The notes under the pieces: generated by a model | The model's database searches: none | What the model saw: the letters and a program-made list of their open reading frames with translations, nothing else | What the model was told of the DNA's origin: nothing | Position numbers and translations under genes: made by a program | DNA from: Gigantopelta aegis | Taxonomy: Eukaryota; Mollusca; Gastropoda; Neomphalida; Peltospiridae | NCBI RefSeq assembly: GCF_016097555.1 | Contig: NC_054708.1 | Coordinates: 3,607,750-3,671,749 of the forward strand | DNA: 64,000 nucleotides | Reading direction: 5' to 3' | Part shown: positions 35,746 to 56,780 of the stretch, piece after piece | How positions within the stretch are numbered: the stretch's first letter is position 1 | How the letters are laid out: the number at the start of each line of letters is the position of its first letter

Positions 35746-36987
35746 ATATCATCATCATCATTTCCTGTAACGCCTAGTGGCATTTAGGGCAGCGACGAAG
35801 TTCCTCCACGCCGGTCTATCCCTTGCCAATATCTCGATGGTGCCCCAACTGTGTTTTGTCTCCATCATCTCTATTACGACTGTTTGACGTCATGTTGTTT
35901 TTGGACGTCCTCTCTTTCTTTTCACTTCAGGGGTCCAGCGCACTGCAGTTCTGGTAATAGATGTGTCTTCTTTTCGAAGCACGTGGCCAATCCACTTCCA
36001 CCGTCTTCTGGTGATGATGGTTCGCATGTTTTCCTGATTGGTCTCTTCCAGTATTTGCTCATTGGAGATTTTTCTGGGCCAGAATATCCTTAGGATTCTG
36101 CGGAGACTGTTTGTGTGGAAGGAAGATAGCCTAGACAGGTCTTTCTGTCATACGCCATCACTCTGATCCATAGAGAAGGGTGGCAAGTATACAGCTCTGG
36201 TAGATTCTTAGCTTCGTGTGTGTGCTGTATTTGTGCCTTCATGCTCATGAAAACACGTCTGGCCTTATTCAATCTGCTCTGAATGTCCATGCTTGCACCT
36301 CCATCCTGGCTAATGACGCTAATGACGCTACCCATGTATGTGAAGGTGGTAGTACTTGTTAGTTCAGACTTTCCGACCTTCACTGCTAATAGACTTGGGA
36401 TGCTCACAGTCATCACTTTTGTTTTCTTTTGGCTAATGTTTAGTCCAACTTGTTGACTGAAAGTTTTGAGCCTTTGTCTTTTCTTGTATATGATAATGAG
36501 AGTGCGACAAGAGAGCAAGGTCAGCTGTAAAATCAAGGTCCTCTAAAGTGGAGAAGAGCGTTCATCTGATACCTCTTGGTTTGTCTTCTGTTAAACATCA
36601 TCGTAGTACCCAATCAATGATAATGTTGAAGAGGATGGCCGACATTACACACACGTCTGACTCCGGTTTTCACACCAAAAACCTTGTTACTTTGGTCAAT
36701 GCTGCATGTGAAATTTGAATAGAAGTTTCGAATGATCGGAATCCCGTATGCTCTCAATATTCGCCATAGACTTACCTTGTGTATGCTATCAAATGCCTTT
36801 TCAAAGTCAATAAACTTGATATATAGCTGTCTTTGCCATTCTGAACACTGTCCGATGATGTTGCGAAGAGTAAAAATTTAGTCTGTGCATCCGCATCCGC
36901 ATCCTCTACGGAATCCAGCTTGTTCTTTCCGTAGAGCATCATCAATAGCATCTGTGATTCGTTTGACAATTATTGTGCATACTTTTA
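35746..36987 (-). mobile_element. LINE (RTE-like) reverse-transcriptase remnant, 5' truncated
   Basis: Minus strand, in order: IVKRITDAIDDALRKEQAGF near 36960, YIKFIDFEKAFDSIHKV, FGVKTGVRQGCVMSAILFN near 36670, LKTFSQQVGLNISQKKTKVM (about 36470-36410), TFTYMGSVI, IQSRLNKARRVFMSM, LRRILRIFWPRKISNEQ (about 36110), GRPKTTW and AWRNFVAALNATR near 35780. It ends in a TCATCA-type tail at 35746-35762. Several frameshifts separate the pieces. Motifs match the RT proteins often mis-annotated as craniofacial development protein 2-like; RTE clade membership is tentative. The endonuclease domain is missing. Confidence 0.8.
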
Positions 36988-37649
36988 TATATAAGTACAC
37001 TATGTTTTGTTTCTACTATACATGGCTTAGAAATAGATATCATTTTTACATCACATTGATGCAGTTGTATTTTTTATGTAATTCGTTTTCTCTTCTTGTT
37101 TCTTTGCTTTACTGTGTCTTGTTCACTTCTTTTCCACTTTTTCAACTTATTTCCACCCGAAAAATAATCCCTAACGACATACTTGGTTAATATATTTAAA
37201 ATATATGCATCTACAGGCAGTCATATATGTGCACTGTGTGCGCGTGTGTATATATATTATGTGTGTGTGTGTATAGACCAGACACATCATATGATATATA
37301 ATTATATGTATGTAAAGGATTTTACTGCATATTATATATATATAATTGTAAGTCAGTGAGCTTGGGGCTTCTCAACCCCGACAGTGTCAAGAATCTCTGG
37401 GGGTCAATTTAACCCCCCCCCCCCAAAAAAAAAAAAATAAACCCCTCAACTTCTCGCACTAGGTGATACGCTGTAGGTGACTTAAGATCCTCCAGGTGAC
37501 ACACGACTGTCATAGTTTATAGCTGCACAAAGTGAAGTGCCTCTTTATCGCTTATGTACGCCATTTTAACATCTGGTAAAATTAAATATCTCCGTGAAGC
37601 CTTGAAAATAGGTCAGCGCGTGCGACGTTGGTTTTACACTTGGGACAAT

Positions 37650-37772
37650 GACGCTAAACGCGCGGTCATGTGACTGCCGTCAGTCGCCAGCTGACGCCTC
37701 CAATTGGCGTAGCGTATGCTAGCGTATTACGGCGGGTGACGGCGTCAAAAGTATAGACCAAACCCAGCTATA
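37650..37772 (-). repeat. Right arm of the inverted repeat (pairs with 34001-34085)
   Basis: Minus strand: TAGCTGGGTTTGGTCTATAC then TTTTGACGCCGTCACCCGCC and TACGCTAGCATACGC. The arms are similar but not identical (for example TTGGTCTA versus TTTA). Confidence 0.6.
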
Positions 37773-37839
37773 TTGCCACGAGACGTTTGAAGAAAAGACG
37801 TCTTTATACTTTCACTTGTCACACATTCTACCTAATGAA

Positions 37840-38113
37840 GGAAATGTTTTATTTAACGACGCACTCAACACATTTTATTTACGGTTATATAATATGGCGT
37901 CGGACACTTCATGGGCTTCTCTTTTCGATCAGCAGCAAGGAATATTTTACATGCACCATCCGATAGACAGGATAACACATACCACGGCCTTTAATGTACC
38001 AGTCGTGGTGCACTGGCTGGAGCGAGAAATAGCCCGATGGGCCTACCGACGGGGATCGATCCCAGACCGACCGCGCATCAAGCTAACGCTTTACCACTGG
38101 GCTACGTCCCACC
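37840..38113 (-). mobile_element. SINE, head type A
   Basis: Full architecture with a short deletion in the 3' half (GGCGTCGGACACTTCATGGG). The head lies at 38030-38113 with GGGGATCGATCCCAGACC and CCACTGGGCTACGTCCC. Confidence 0.85.
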
Positions 38114-38221
38114 TAAAACGATGCTAGGAGACTGACTGTAAGCAAAGCAACATAACTTGTTCTTCTTTTAGTGCTGTTATACTGATATTTTCTATCATTC
38201 ATATATACTGTCTTTCATTTC

Positions 38222-38463
38222 AACTTATTTTCGTACTTATATCCAATTAAGGTACAAGCACACCGTCTTGGGAACACACCTAAGCTTTATGGGTTATCTG
38301 TCCAAGGCAGTGGGTTAGTGAGAGAGAAGAGAGTGTAGTGGTCTTACACCTATCTATTGAGTCGTTAATACTCGCCCTGGGTGCGAGCCGGTACTGGGTT
38401 GCGAACCCAGTATCTACCAGCCTTATGTCCGATGACTTGACCATGACACCACCGACGCCAGCG
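38222..38463 (-). mobile_element. SINE, head type C
   Basis: Minus-strand relative of 4131-4372. Head complement GACACCACCGACGCC near 38445-38460, B box near 38393-38410, and tail TAATTGGATATAAGTACGAAA at the low-coordinate end. Confidence 0.75.
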
Positions 38464-38469
38464 AGGTTA

Positions 38470-38930
38470 CCGTCTTAAGCCCTGCTTACATGCACCTATA
38501 TACCCCTGGGGAAAATTTGCCGTCTGGGTCATAAATACCTATAGGAGGTAAATTTTGTCATGTAAACGTATTTACCCCCTGGGGTAAACATGCCCCTAGG
38601 TGGTAATTTGCCCCAATTTACGAGGTGGAGCAAATCTGTTACACCCCGTGGTAAAAATACCACCCATAGGCAAACATGTCATATAAAGGCTGTTACGAAG
38701 TATCTGATAGGGGCAAATAAAAAAAACCTTACATCTCGGAGTGCTGATGACAGTACTTACTATAACGTGTAACGATCATAATGGTGTTCACATTGTTGAC
38801 CCCAGTGCATTGGAAAATGACATGCCACAAGAAACATACAACGATGTTTCATGTAACGTGTACTAAATAGTTTTTGTGGTGATTTTTAGCAGTCAAGCTA
38901 TTTCAGTTAGTGATCCGTTGGCATCCATTT
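38470..38930. other. Non-coding, with diverged CCCCTRGGGG motifs
   Basis: Between 38495 and 38670 motifs such as CCCCTGGGG, CCCCCTGGGG and CCCCTAGGTGG recur with TTTACC/GGTAAA blocks. This is a decayed palindrome-rich repeat with no coding signal. Confidence 0.45.
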
Positions 38931-38936
38931 TGTGCT

Positions 38937-39293
38937 GACCGGCCTCGATGGCGTCGTGGTAGGCCATCGGTCTACAGGCTGGTAGGTACTGGGTTCGGAT
39001 CCCAGTCGAGGCATGGGATTTTTAATCCAGATACCGACTCCAAACCCTGTGTGAGTGCTCCGCAAGGCTCAATGGGTAGGTGTAAACCACTTGCACCGAC
39101 CAGTGATCCATAACTGGTTCAACAAATAAAAGATCCCTTGCTGCTAATCGGAAAGAGTAGCCCATGTAGTGGCGACAGCGGGTTTCCTCTCAAAATCTGT
39201 GTGGTCTTTAACCATATGTCTGACGCCATATAACCGTAAATAAAATGTGTTGAGTGCGTCGTTAAATAAAACATTTCTTTCTTTCTTTCTTTA
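38937..39293 (+). mobile_element. Near-complete SINE, head type B (best copy)
   Basis: Head GCCTCGATGGCGTCGTGG with B-box-like GGGTTCGGATCCCAG, body GATTTTTAATCCAGATACCG, core AAAAGATCCCTTGCTGCTAA, then CGGGTTTCCTCTC and CATATGTCTGACGCCATATA. The 3' end is GTCGTTAAATAAAACATTTC with a (TTTC)n tail to 39293. Type A and type B SINEs share everything downstream of the head, so the two families swapped tRNA heads. Confidence 0.9.
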
Positions 39294-39488
39294 TTGTTGT
39301 AAGGCCGTGGCGCATATCGATCGATAATTCGAGTGTGTAGCCGACTCTGCTCTCTGACGTCAGAGGTCGGAGTAAGGTCAGAGTTCGGTGTCAGCACGCT
39401 CTACGTATCGATCGGTTTTGCGCCACTATGTACAGTGTATTGTGGCTATTTATAACACATATAGCTACTTTCTTATTGTTTTTTTATT

Positions 39489-39688
39489 NNNNNNNNNNNN
39501 NNNNNNNNNNNNNNNNNNNNNNNNNNNNNNNNNNNNNNNNNNNNNNNNNNNNNNNNNNNNNNNNNNNNNNNNNNNNNNNNNNNNNNNNNNNNNNNNNNNN
39601 NNNNNNNNNNNNNNNNNNNNNNNNNNNNNNNNNNNNNNNNNNNNNNNNNNNNNNNNNNNNNNNNNNNNNNNNNNNNNNNNNNNNNNNN
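39489..39688. other. Assembly gap (200 N)
   Basis: Exactly 200 undetermined bases, a conventional placeholder, so the true distance is unknown. Missing exons of gene 3 could lie here. Confidence 0.99.
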
Positions 39689-39699
39689 GTAATTAAATA

Positions 39700-40400
39700 C
39701 AAACCGTATTTGAAAAAACAAGAGGTAAAAAAACATGTACAGCTGATGTTTCAGGGAGGTATAACATGTAATTGAACACATGGGCTATTTCACAGCAGAT
39801 CTCCTATTTACACGACTTTTATATTTGCATAAATATATTATATATATTATTATAGATGCATTAAAAACCAGTTGATTAAATCAACCTTAATTAAAAAAAA
39901 CTAAACGGAGAAGAAAAATCCAAGATTCCAAATTTCGCCACAAAGAAGATAAATGTTTTAACAGCATACCACACCACCCGTACAAGTAACAGCAGCACAG
40001 TCGTCCAAGTGTCTTTAAATTAATAAAACAAAACCATCACACACACACACACACACACACAGTCCAAGTACCTTTAAAGGAATAAAAACACCACCCATAC
40101 AAGTAACAGAAACATAGTCTAAGTGCACACATACAAATAACAGCAACACTGCCCCAGTGCCTTTAAATTAATTTTTAAAAACATCACACAAGCAATAAAA
40201 TCGGTTACCTTATTGGTAATAAAAAAAATTAAATGGCAGTTTAGCAGTCCAAATAGTTTACAAACAGTACATACTAAACATAAGATATACTTCACATAAA
40301 AAATATTAAATTAAAACTATTATACATACTAATCATAACATATATTTCACATACAAAATATTAAATTAAAATTACTCTATTTGAAATAGTCTTAATGGAA
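39700..40400. other. Non-coding, short CAAGTAACAG repeats
   Basis: A motif like ACAAGTAACAGCAACAC plus CCAAGTGCCTTTAAATTAAT recurs about three times between 39975 and 40185, with a CA run. A second short duplication is ACATACTAA...CATAACATATATTTCACA near 40268-40370. No gene was seen. Confidence 0.5.
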
Positions 40401-40483
40401 TGTTTGTAAATTTGTTGTATTTTAAAACTGTTTCTAGCTGTAGATTAATGAGCCATTTGTCATTGTATGGAAGTAAAGGATGG

Positions 40484-40734
40484 AAATGTTTTTATTTAAC
40501 GACTCACTCAACACATTTTAAATACAATTATATGGCGTCGGACATATGGTTAAGGACCACACAGATACTGAGAGAGGAAACCTACTGTCGCCACTTCATG
40601 GGATACTCTTTACGATTAGCAGCAAGGGACCTTTTATATGCACCATCTCACAGACAGGGTAGTACATACCACGGCCTTTGTTACACCAGTTGTGGAGCAA
40701 TGGCTGGAACGAGAAATAGCCTAATGGGCCCACT
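40484..40734 (-). mobile_element. SINE in the probable 3' UTR of PLAAT gene 4
   Basis: Minus strand, head lost after CCCATTAGGCTATTTCTCG. The core and tail end in GTTAAATAAAAACATTTCC at 40484. It is in the same orientation as gene 4 and begins 100 bp past its stop codon, so its AATAAA could act as the gene's poly(A) signal (inference). Confidence 0.8.
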
Positions 40735-40833
40735 TGTATGACGCACAGGGCCTAGCTTCGTGCACACGTTGTTCTCCCACGTGGCAGTAAAGTGCTGTAA
40801 TACATCCAGCATGTCAAAAGCCCAAAGACACAG

Positions 40834-50415
<9,582 letters not shown>

Positions 50416-51010
50416 TCTAATTATTTGAGCCACATCAAATCCTGAGAACCGTTAAATATTGATAAGCCTTGTCACGTGTGGATAATCAATACAACGACAT
50501 AACACAAAACTATTTACTTGACTACGTTTCGTTGAAATACAAAACGAGTCAGAGATATGTGTGTTCGCAGCATGCAATTGACTTCGACTTTGTTGCAGTT
50601 AGCCGTCATTGACCTTCCCCATACAACGCGGTTATTCCCCACATCATAATGGGGTCTGTGTAAACCCTATTCAGTAATATATATCTCCGGGTATGTATAC
50701 CTATACTAGTATTCATTCGTTTCGCGTCTCACGGATTATAACGCATAGAAAAAGTAACGAAACCTTTGCTTAACTCATTTAGTCTTTTCTCGTTGTTAAA
50801 AGCAATACTTTTGTTGTGTCTTTCGCCATGAAAGAACCCACCCCACCGAATGCATTACGAATATACCCACTCCTACTCGAGCTGTGCTACAATGCAGTTG
50901 TGTTTAGCAAACGTCTATTACCAGACTTTGTGAATTAGATGTTGGAATTTCTGTTTGTTCTTCCACAAAATATTTGGTGTAACTGTATTTTGTTATTAAA
51001 ACTTACTTAT
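50416..51010 (-). other. Upstream region of PLAAT gene 4
   Basis: No coding sequence. The promoter of gene 4 should lie here. No TATA box with proper spacing was identified. Confidence 0.35.
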
Positions 51011-51017
51011 ACATTTG

Positions 51018-51226
51018 TGGTCGGGATGTAGCCCAGTGGTAAAACGTTCGCCTGATGCGCTGCCCCTCTAAGATCGATCCCCGTCGGTGGGCCCATTGGG
51101 TTATTTATCGTTCCAGTAAGTACACCACGACTGGTATATCAAAGGTATGTGCTATCCTGTTTAATGTACTCACCACAGGCTTGTCCTAATGATGTCGTTA
51201 AATAAAATCAACTTTAACTTTAACTT
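51018..51226 (+). mobile_element. SINE, head type A, short variant
   Basis: Head GGTCGGGATGTAGCCCAGTG, B-box-like AGATCGATCCCC, core GACTGGTATATCAAAGG. An internal deletion then joins straight to GATGTCGTTAAATAAAATCA and an (ACTTTA)n-like tail. Confidence 0.8.
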
Positions 51227-51264
51227 GATTTGAACGGGAAAAACCTGTAAAGTTCTAAAGATAT

Positions 51265-51395
51265 ATATAGTCCATCAGGTTGGATGGAAATTTTAGTCAA
51301 CCGGTACCAAAGAGCTGACCAAGGTTTTTCTGGTATCATTGGAAAGGTATACATCCCAGGAGTTAATTTCTGCCTGATAGCAAGCTGAATATAAT
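51265..51395 (+). repeat. Dispersed repeat, inverted partner at 55332-55445
   Basis: Contains GTCCATCAGGTTGGATGG, CAACCGGTACCAAAGAGCTG and TTCTGCCTGATAGCAAGCTG. The complement appears at 55332-55445 about 4 kb away. No ORF. Confidence 0.7.
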
Positions 51396-51504
51396 AGCTT
51401 GAGTGTTGTATGCCATTTTCAACACACAGTGACACACACCATCAAAATAACGAAAACAAGCTGCTAGGTAAATAATAATGTTTAAATAAAACTATTTAAT
51501 TTGT

Positions 51505-51507
<3 letters not shown>

Positions 51508-51562
<55 letters not shown>
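51508..51562. repeat. (TA)n microsatellite
   Basis: Pure TA run. Confidence 0.95.
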
Positions 51563-51566
<4 letters not shown>

Positions 51567-51575
51567 TTAATTATC

Positions 51576-51801
51576 AAACTTTAAGGTTAGTTGAATGCAG
51601 CATGTCATATGCATACACGCATGCGCGCCAACGGGCGGGCGGGTTGGTGGGTGTTTGAGTGGGTATTGTTTTTTGGTGTGTGTGTGTGTGTGTCTGTCTG
51701 TGTGTGTGTATGTCTGTGTGTGTATGCGTGTGTGTATGCGTGTATGTGTGTGTGTGTGTGTGTGCGTGTGACATGCTGCATTCAACTAACCTTATAGTTT
51801 G
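51576..51801. mobile_element. Foldback element with a TG-microsatellite interior
   Basis: Left arm AAGGTTAGTTGAATGCAGCA then TGTCA (about 51582-51607). The right arm is its exact complement (about 51769-51795). The interior is GC-rich linker plus a TG/TCTG tract. The arms imply a MITE or a recombination-generated hairpin. Confidence 0.7.
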
Positions 51802-52083
51802 ATGATTCTGTTTTAATTTATTAAATGATTATATTTGTATGCATTCAACGTGTCGTTTACCTTTAATCTTGCAGTGATGGTTATCCTACAGTCAGTACAA
51901 GAAGTATATTTATAACATCCCGTAAAAGGATACCCTATAGATTAGTGAAGGCTAATAACGAGTTCACCGTGTGCAGCGATGTGATTTTGACATTCTGTTT
52001 TAATTAAAATACTAGGACTTGCCATACCTTTAGTAAATATTCATGAATATTCATGATGTTCATGAATGTGTTCATGCAATAGG

Positions 52084-52257
52084 AAGGAAATATTTTATTT
52101 AACGACGCACTCAACACATTTTATTTACTGTTATATGGTGTCAGACATATGGTTAAGGACCACACAGATATTGAGAGAGGAAACCTGCTGTCGCCACTTC
52201 ATGGCCTACTCTTTTCGATTAGCAGCGAGTGCTTTACCATTTGGCTACATCCCGCCT
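52084..52257 (-). mobile_element. SINE, head type A, internally deleted
   Basis: Tail and 3' half are intact (TTTAACGACGCACTCAACAC, CATATGGTTAAGGACC). At 52226 AGCAGCGAG joins directly to the head remnant TGCTTTACCATTTGGCTACA. Confidence 0.8.
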
Positions 52258-52439
52258 CGTTTATGCAATAAGTTCATCGCAAGTTTCCTGTGCTCCTTCA
52301 TCCTCCTCGTGAAGCTAGTTACTACAGTTTCGTATTCAGCATAGTTCGGAACATTTCAAGCCATTTTATAGACATGTACAGTTAGGCAGAACACAAGACC
52401 TCGAACATTTACAGGCCATCATAGTAAGAAGAGACTCGG

Positions 52440-54700
52440 GAGCGAGTGTCCGATTAACCCAGTGAATTTCCAAGAACTATTTCTCCCCAGTTGCACCGAC
52501 TCTCCATCCTTTGCCATGTGGTGTTTGAACGTTGGCGTTGGCTTCTAAACTCATCCAGACAGCTCCTTGATAATTAGCTTGCACAGTATGTGTTCACAAA
52601 GCATCATGGCATGGTGGAAGTTGGTGAGGATCAATCCACCCCTTCTTCGCCAAAAATACCAGGTATTGAAATTCATTGCCAGATGATGTTGTTGTTAACT
52701 TGGCTATAAACGACATGTAAAGGTTTCCATTTTATCGAACATTCCAGCTTTCCATTCTACACACAGTTGCTGGAATGAAGACTGGATTAAAGGATCTGCC
52801 ATTAGGAGCTCAGAGCATTGATCTTCCCACACCCAGCAAATATACTGACACTGTCACAGCCTGTGAATGCGTGCGTACCCAAGAGTGCTTTGCAAACGGA
52901 ACTCCCTAATATTATGGCTATTTTGTCAATGCCATTATACCTAACACTAGCTGTTGTTCCACATTTCAGATAGAGAGAAACTGTTATGTGTCTTGAAAGC
53001 GAGACACAGCACTAAAATGTCGGTGTCATCTTGGACTATCACAACTGCCTGTAGAATTTTGGCGTCTGCTTTTCCTTGACTTGACTGTAGTTCAGGAACA
53101 AGCACACAGCCAGCTTCTGTGATTTGATTTGATGATCACATGTGACATAGTGTTTTACCATTCAACTTGCTGGCATTTTCTGTTTGGATCCAGTCACTAG
53201 TAATGAAGGTTGTTTTGTTTCGAGTGCTCACAAGAAACGTTCGCCACTGGACTACTGTTTGTCTGGATGTGATATTCTTGTATTGTAGGTCACCATTTTG
53301 ACATCGCATTTGCCATTCTAAGTATTTGATAAAAGTATTCTGGTATACATCGAACACGATGTCAATGCGATTACTATTTGCAGCTGATGCTTTATGGAGT
53401 GCTTTGGACAAGATGGACGAGGACAGTCTGTTCTTTTATTTTATTCACCAGTAACAATCCATCAACTATGTAAGCTGAGTGTCTTGGTTTCTGCCGGTGC
53501 TGCATTCTTCTGCAGGGCCTTTGCCAGAACAGATACGCTGGTCTTGCGTAACATCCCATCAGCAGTAGCTAGAGACCAGGGAACAGGGCCAAGAGGATAT
53601 TCTCTCATGCCAATATATCGTGTGTGTGTGTGTCATTAGGAGCAAGGCACCAAACACGCGTATTGTTGATTTGAGCATCATTGTCTGACCATTTGTCTTG
53701 ATCTTTGTTCCTCTATTGGTATTGGTGAATATTTTTAACATAGCTTTTGGGAGAGGGTTATGGAAATTTACTAATGGAGGATCACTCTTAAGACTCTGTA
53801 TTATGGGTGTTTCATGTAGCTCTTCTCCTAACATTTGATCCCTAGGTATGTCCTTTGGAGTTATAGTAGCATTAAAGATGTTTTGTAAATCAACTGATTC
53901 TTGAAAAGGATTCACAAAATCATCAATGGCACCCACGATTGATGCAACTGAGTGCTCGTCTATCTTTATACGCCGATTGCTCACTTCTGCCTTATAACGA
54001 TTACTCTTGCTCAAGCCAAGCATATAACGGAATCTTCGGATATATCCACTCCTATATTTAGCAGTCAGGTAGTACTGACTTACTGGCCCTATTTTCAGAC
54101 TGAAACGGCAGGTTCAGCATGGTGTTTTGGTGTCCTTAGTGGCAGTTTCTTCAAATATCTGATCAGCTGGTATTTTCCCACATGGATTTGACGGTCCTAT
54201 CTGGACAGAGAATGCACCTTCGATAAAACTTTTGTGAACATCGGGATGATTGCTTGGTAGCTGAGACATCTCTGTATGATAAGCACTTAAATGACTTGCA
54301 TAGTTCAATCTGTCGTAGGCAAAGCACCGTGGGATGAGTGGACGTACTGAAGCCATATTTAGGTTTCAATCACCTTCTCGCGATGCTCGTATCATTCACA
54401 GTACATTGTGACTTTTTCTCATACTATGTTCATGTAGCTAATCCAGAAGGCGAAGAGTGCCCCATTGGCCGTTCTCAGAAAATGCATATACTTTGAGAAC
54501 TAATAGAGAAGATGATTCAGCTGTTGATTACCCATGGTATTTCTGAAGACATTTGGTGTTAGTTCATCATGGAGGTCTCTAATGACTTCTAGACCTACTC
54601 TAATTGTGGCAATGTGATCTTAATGATGTTCTAGCATCCATGGCATGAAACCTTTCCATGCCAAACGCAAGAGTCCATCAAATACATATCTGAAGGGTCC
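52440..54700 (-). pseudogene. Decayed copy of a multicopy FEN/XPG-signature protein family
   Basis: Minus-strand pieces in order: KYMHFLRTANGALFAFWISY (about 54490), ASVRPLIPRCFAYDRLNYAS (about 54350), FIEGAFSVQ with PADQIFEETATKDTK, RRIKIDEHSVASIVGAIDDF (about 53960), then PLVNFHNPLPKAML and NRIDIVFDVYQNTFIKYLEW (about 53360). Further on come VVIVQDDTDILVLCLAF (about 53040), ALLGTHAFTGCDSVSIFAG (about 52860) and LPPCHDAL with VQANYQGAVW (about 52570). I recall this order from uncharacterised proteins repeated in cnidarian, mollusc and fish genomes. The D(T)D...GCD...G.GK signature resembles the acidic core and helix-turn segment of flap-endonuclease-type nucleases (inference). Several frameshifts and stops make it non-functional. 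The family may be a mobile gene; no element ends were found. Confidence 0.65.
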
Positions 54701-54862
54701 ACAGGAATAATATACGATGTCACACTTTTGGTATTTTGAGATAATTGATTTTTATAGTAGTAATGAAATATTTATACCTAAACAAGCAATTTTTACCAAC
54801 AACAGTTAATGACCTACTATAATTATACATTTTATTGCACTGGGTAACTGCGACCGTGACAT

Positions 54863-55042
54863 CGTTGGTTCTTCCCGTGGACCCTTCATCTGTGTATTCT
54901 TAAACCTCATCCATAACAGCAGTACTGAACTCTGAGAAAGCATACCAGACCTCGTTGGTTCTTCCCGTGGACCCTTCATCTGTGTATTCTTAAACCTCAT
55001 CCATAACAGCAGTACTGAACTCTGAGAAAGCATACCAGACCT
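54863..55042 (+). repeat. 90-bp tandem duplication
   Basis: CGTTGGTTCTTCCCGTGGAC to CATACCAGACCT occurs twice in a row (54863-54952, 54953-55042) with no visible difference. Confidence 0.9.
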
Positions 55043-55331
55043 TACTTTACAACATATTAATATATTTTTGGGTGGGTACTTTGTAAGCAAACTTGTCACC
55101 CCTATAATGTCTTTGCACATCATATCCACCCCCCCCCCCCAACCCCGTCTCACCCCTGGGAATACTTTATGCATGTCCCCTTAATATATTAATGCACACA
55201 ATTGTTACCTTAAATAAGCAGGGAGGGATTTTGGGTGGGAACAGGGTGCAGTTGGTGCGAATTGCTGTTTGTTATTATTTTGGATGGGGGGGGGGGGGGT
55301 GTCATAGGGGCGTACAACACTTAAGCTACTA

Positions 55332-55445
55332 TATTCAGCTTGCTATCAGGCAGAAATGAATTCCAGGGATGTATACCTTTCTAACGATACCAAAAACCTT
55401 GGTCAGCTTTCTGGTACCGGTTGACCCCATGGCCTGATGGACTAA
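55332..55445 (-). repeat. Dispersed repeat, inverted partner of 51265-51395
   Basis: CAGCTTGCTATCAGGCAGAA, GGTATACCTTTC-like and CTGGTACCGGTTGACC match the complement of the other copy with some divergence. A SINE head remnant (ACCGAGCTACATCCCGCCC) follows at 55470-55493. Confidence 0.7.
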
Positions 55446-55499
55446 TACCACAGGCCAGCTTTCTACCACCGAGCTACATCCCGCCCAATGGTGTATACC

Positions 55500-56000
55500 G
55501 CTAACTCAAGTTCCATAAACAACAACGTTAACGCGAGTCGTGCAATAAGCGTTCGAGATAAGGGGAGGCGGGTGGGTAGGTGGATCCTCAAATTTGGGCA
55601 AAAACAATAGAAAAATTCGAGAACAATTAGCTAGCCTGAAGACTTTTCACCATGTATTTCCATCAATCTACCCACAATATTAGCTGTAATCCATATTAAA
55701 GTGCGTGACGATTCGTTTGCAACCCTATATAGCCGTTTGGCAGTGATGCTAATATGAATAAACGTTGTAATCCACATTCGTGCACTTTTGTTGAATTGGG
55801 GCAAAAATCGGCCTGCCCTCCTAAAATGTGAGCCGTACACCTATGGCCATGTTGTTACATACACCATTTCATTTAACATAACCACCATGGATTTAAACAC
55901 TACACTTAAAGACTCTAGATAATAGAGTCTGAGACACTTACGTAATAACAACGCCATACATTTAAGGTTGAGTGGGTGAGTCTCATCGTGTATACCTGGC
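55500..56000. other. Non-coding, no feature recognised
   Basis: Short open frames only; no family signature on either strand. Confidence 0.4.
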
Positions 56001-56112
56001 CCCGTGCTTATAAACCTTAAAGTCCAGACTTTAACGTCATGGCAACGCCATTCAAATATCATTACGTTAAAGTCTGGACTAAGTCTAGACTTTAAATTTT
56101 ATAAGCACGGGC
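56001..56112. repeat. Foldback (hairpin) element
   Basis: Left arm CCCGTGCTTATAAACCTTAA then AGTCCAGACTTTAACGT (56001-56037). The right arm at 56064-56112 is complementary except for an ~11-base insertion. The loop is about 26 bases. AGTCCAGACT / AGTCTGGACT blocks also recur just outside (56130-56145). Confidence 0.75.
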
Positions 56113-56780
56113 CCCGGTGCTCATAAAAGTTTTAGTCCAGACACAATCTCAAATGACGTCACACGCAATTTGTATGGCGTTGTCATGACATTAGTGTCTC
56201 AGACTCTATTAGTCTCAAGTCAAGACTAGAATAATACATTCGTGTCCGTTAGATACCATTTATCTTACAAATCCTTATTTTTTAACGTATCAAACTCCCT
56301 TTTTCTCATTAGATAAATTTTAAAACAACTCGTTGCGAGATAAATGGCATCTAACGGCCACTTATGTATTAGTTTCTACATGGATGTCCTGGATATAACT
56401 GCCACTTATGTATTAGTTTATATGTCCTGGATAGATAGTCCACGTCAGCGTGTTTGAACCGTAATTGATATAAGCACGAAAATAAGCATAAATAAACTGA
56501 TAAATTGTTATATTTTATTCCTTTTGAAAAACAAATAATTAAATTTGTTACATTCATTACAACGTAACGTCATCCGATTGGTCCAGACGTAGCAACAGGA
56601 GTTTGTTCATTTTTCGATGAACGTAAAAACTACGTCGTCAGGGAACGTCATATGTGATGACGTTATTTTATATGGGCAAGTTGTCTTAATGAGCGTTATT
56701 GTTTATGGATAAAAAATAATTATAAATAAAGTATGACGTTTTAGTGTTATTATTAGCATGTATCATTCAAATTTAATTAT

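Noticed and set aside
38937-39010. Possible tRNA gene
   Set aside because: The A/B-box-like head is part of a dispersed SINE with core and tail, and no convincing cloverleaf with a usable anticodon was seen. Other head copies were rejected for the same reason.
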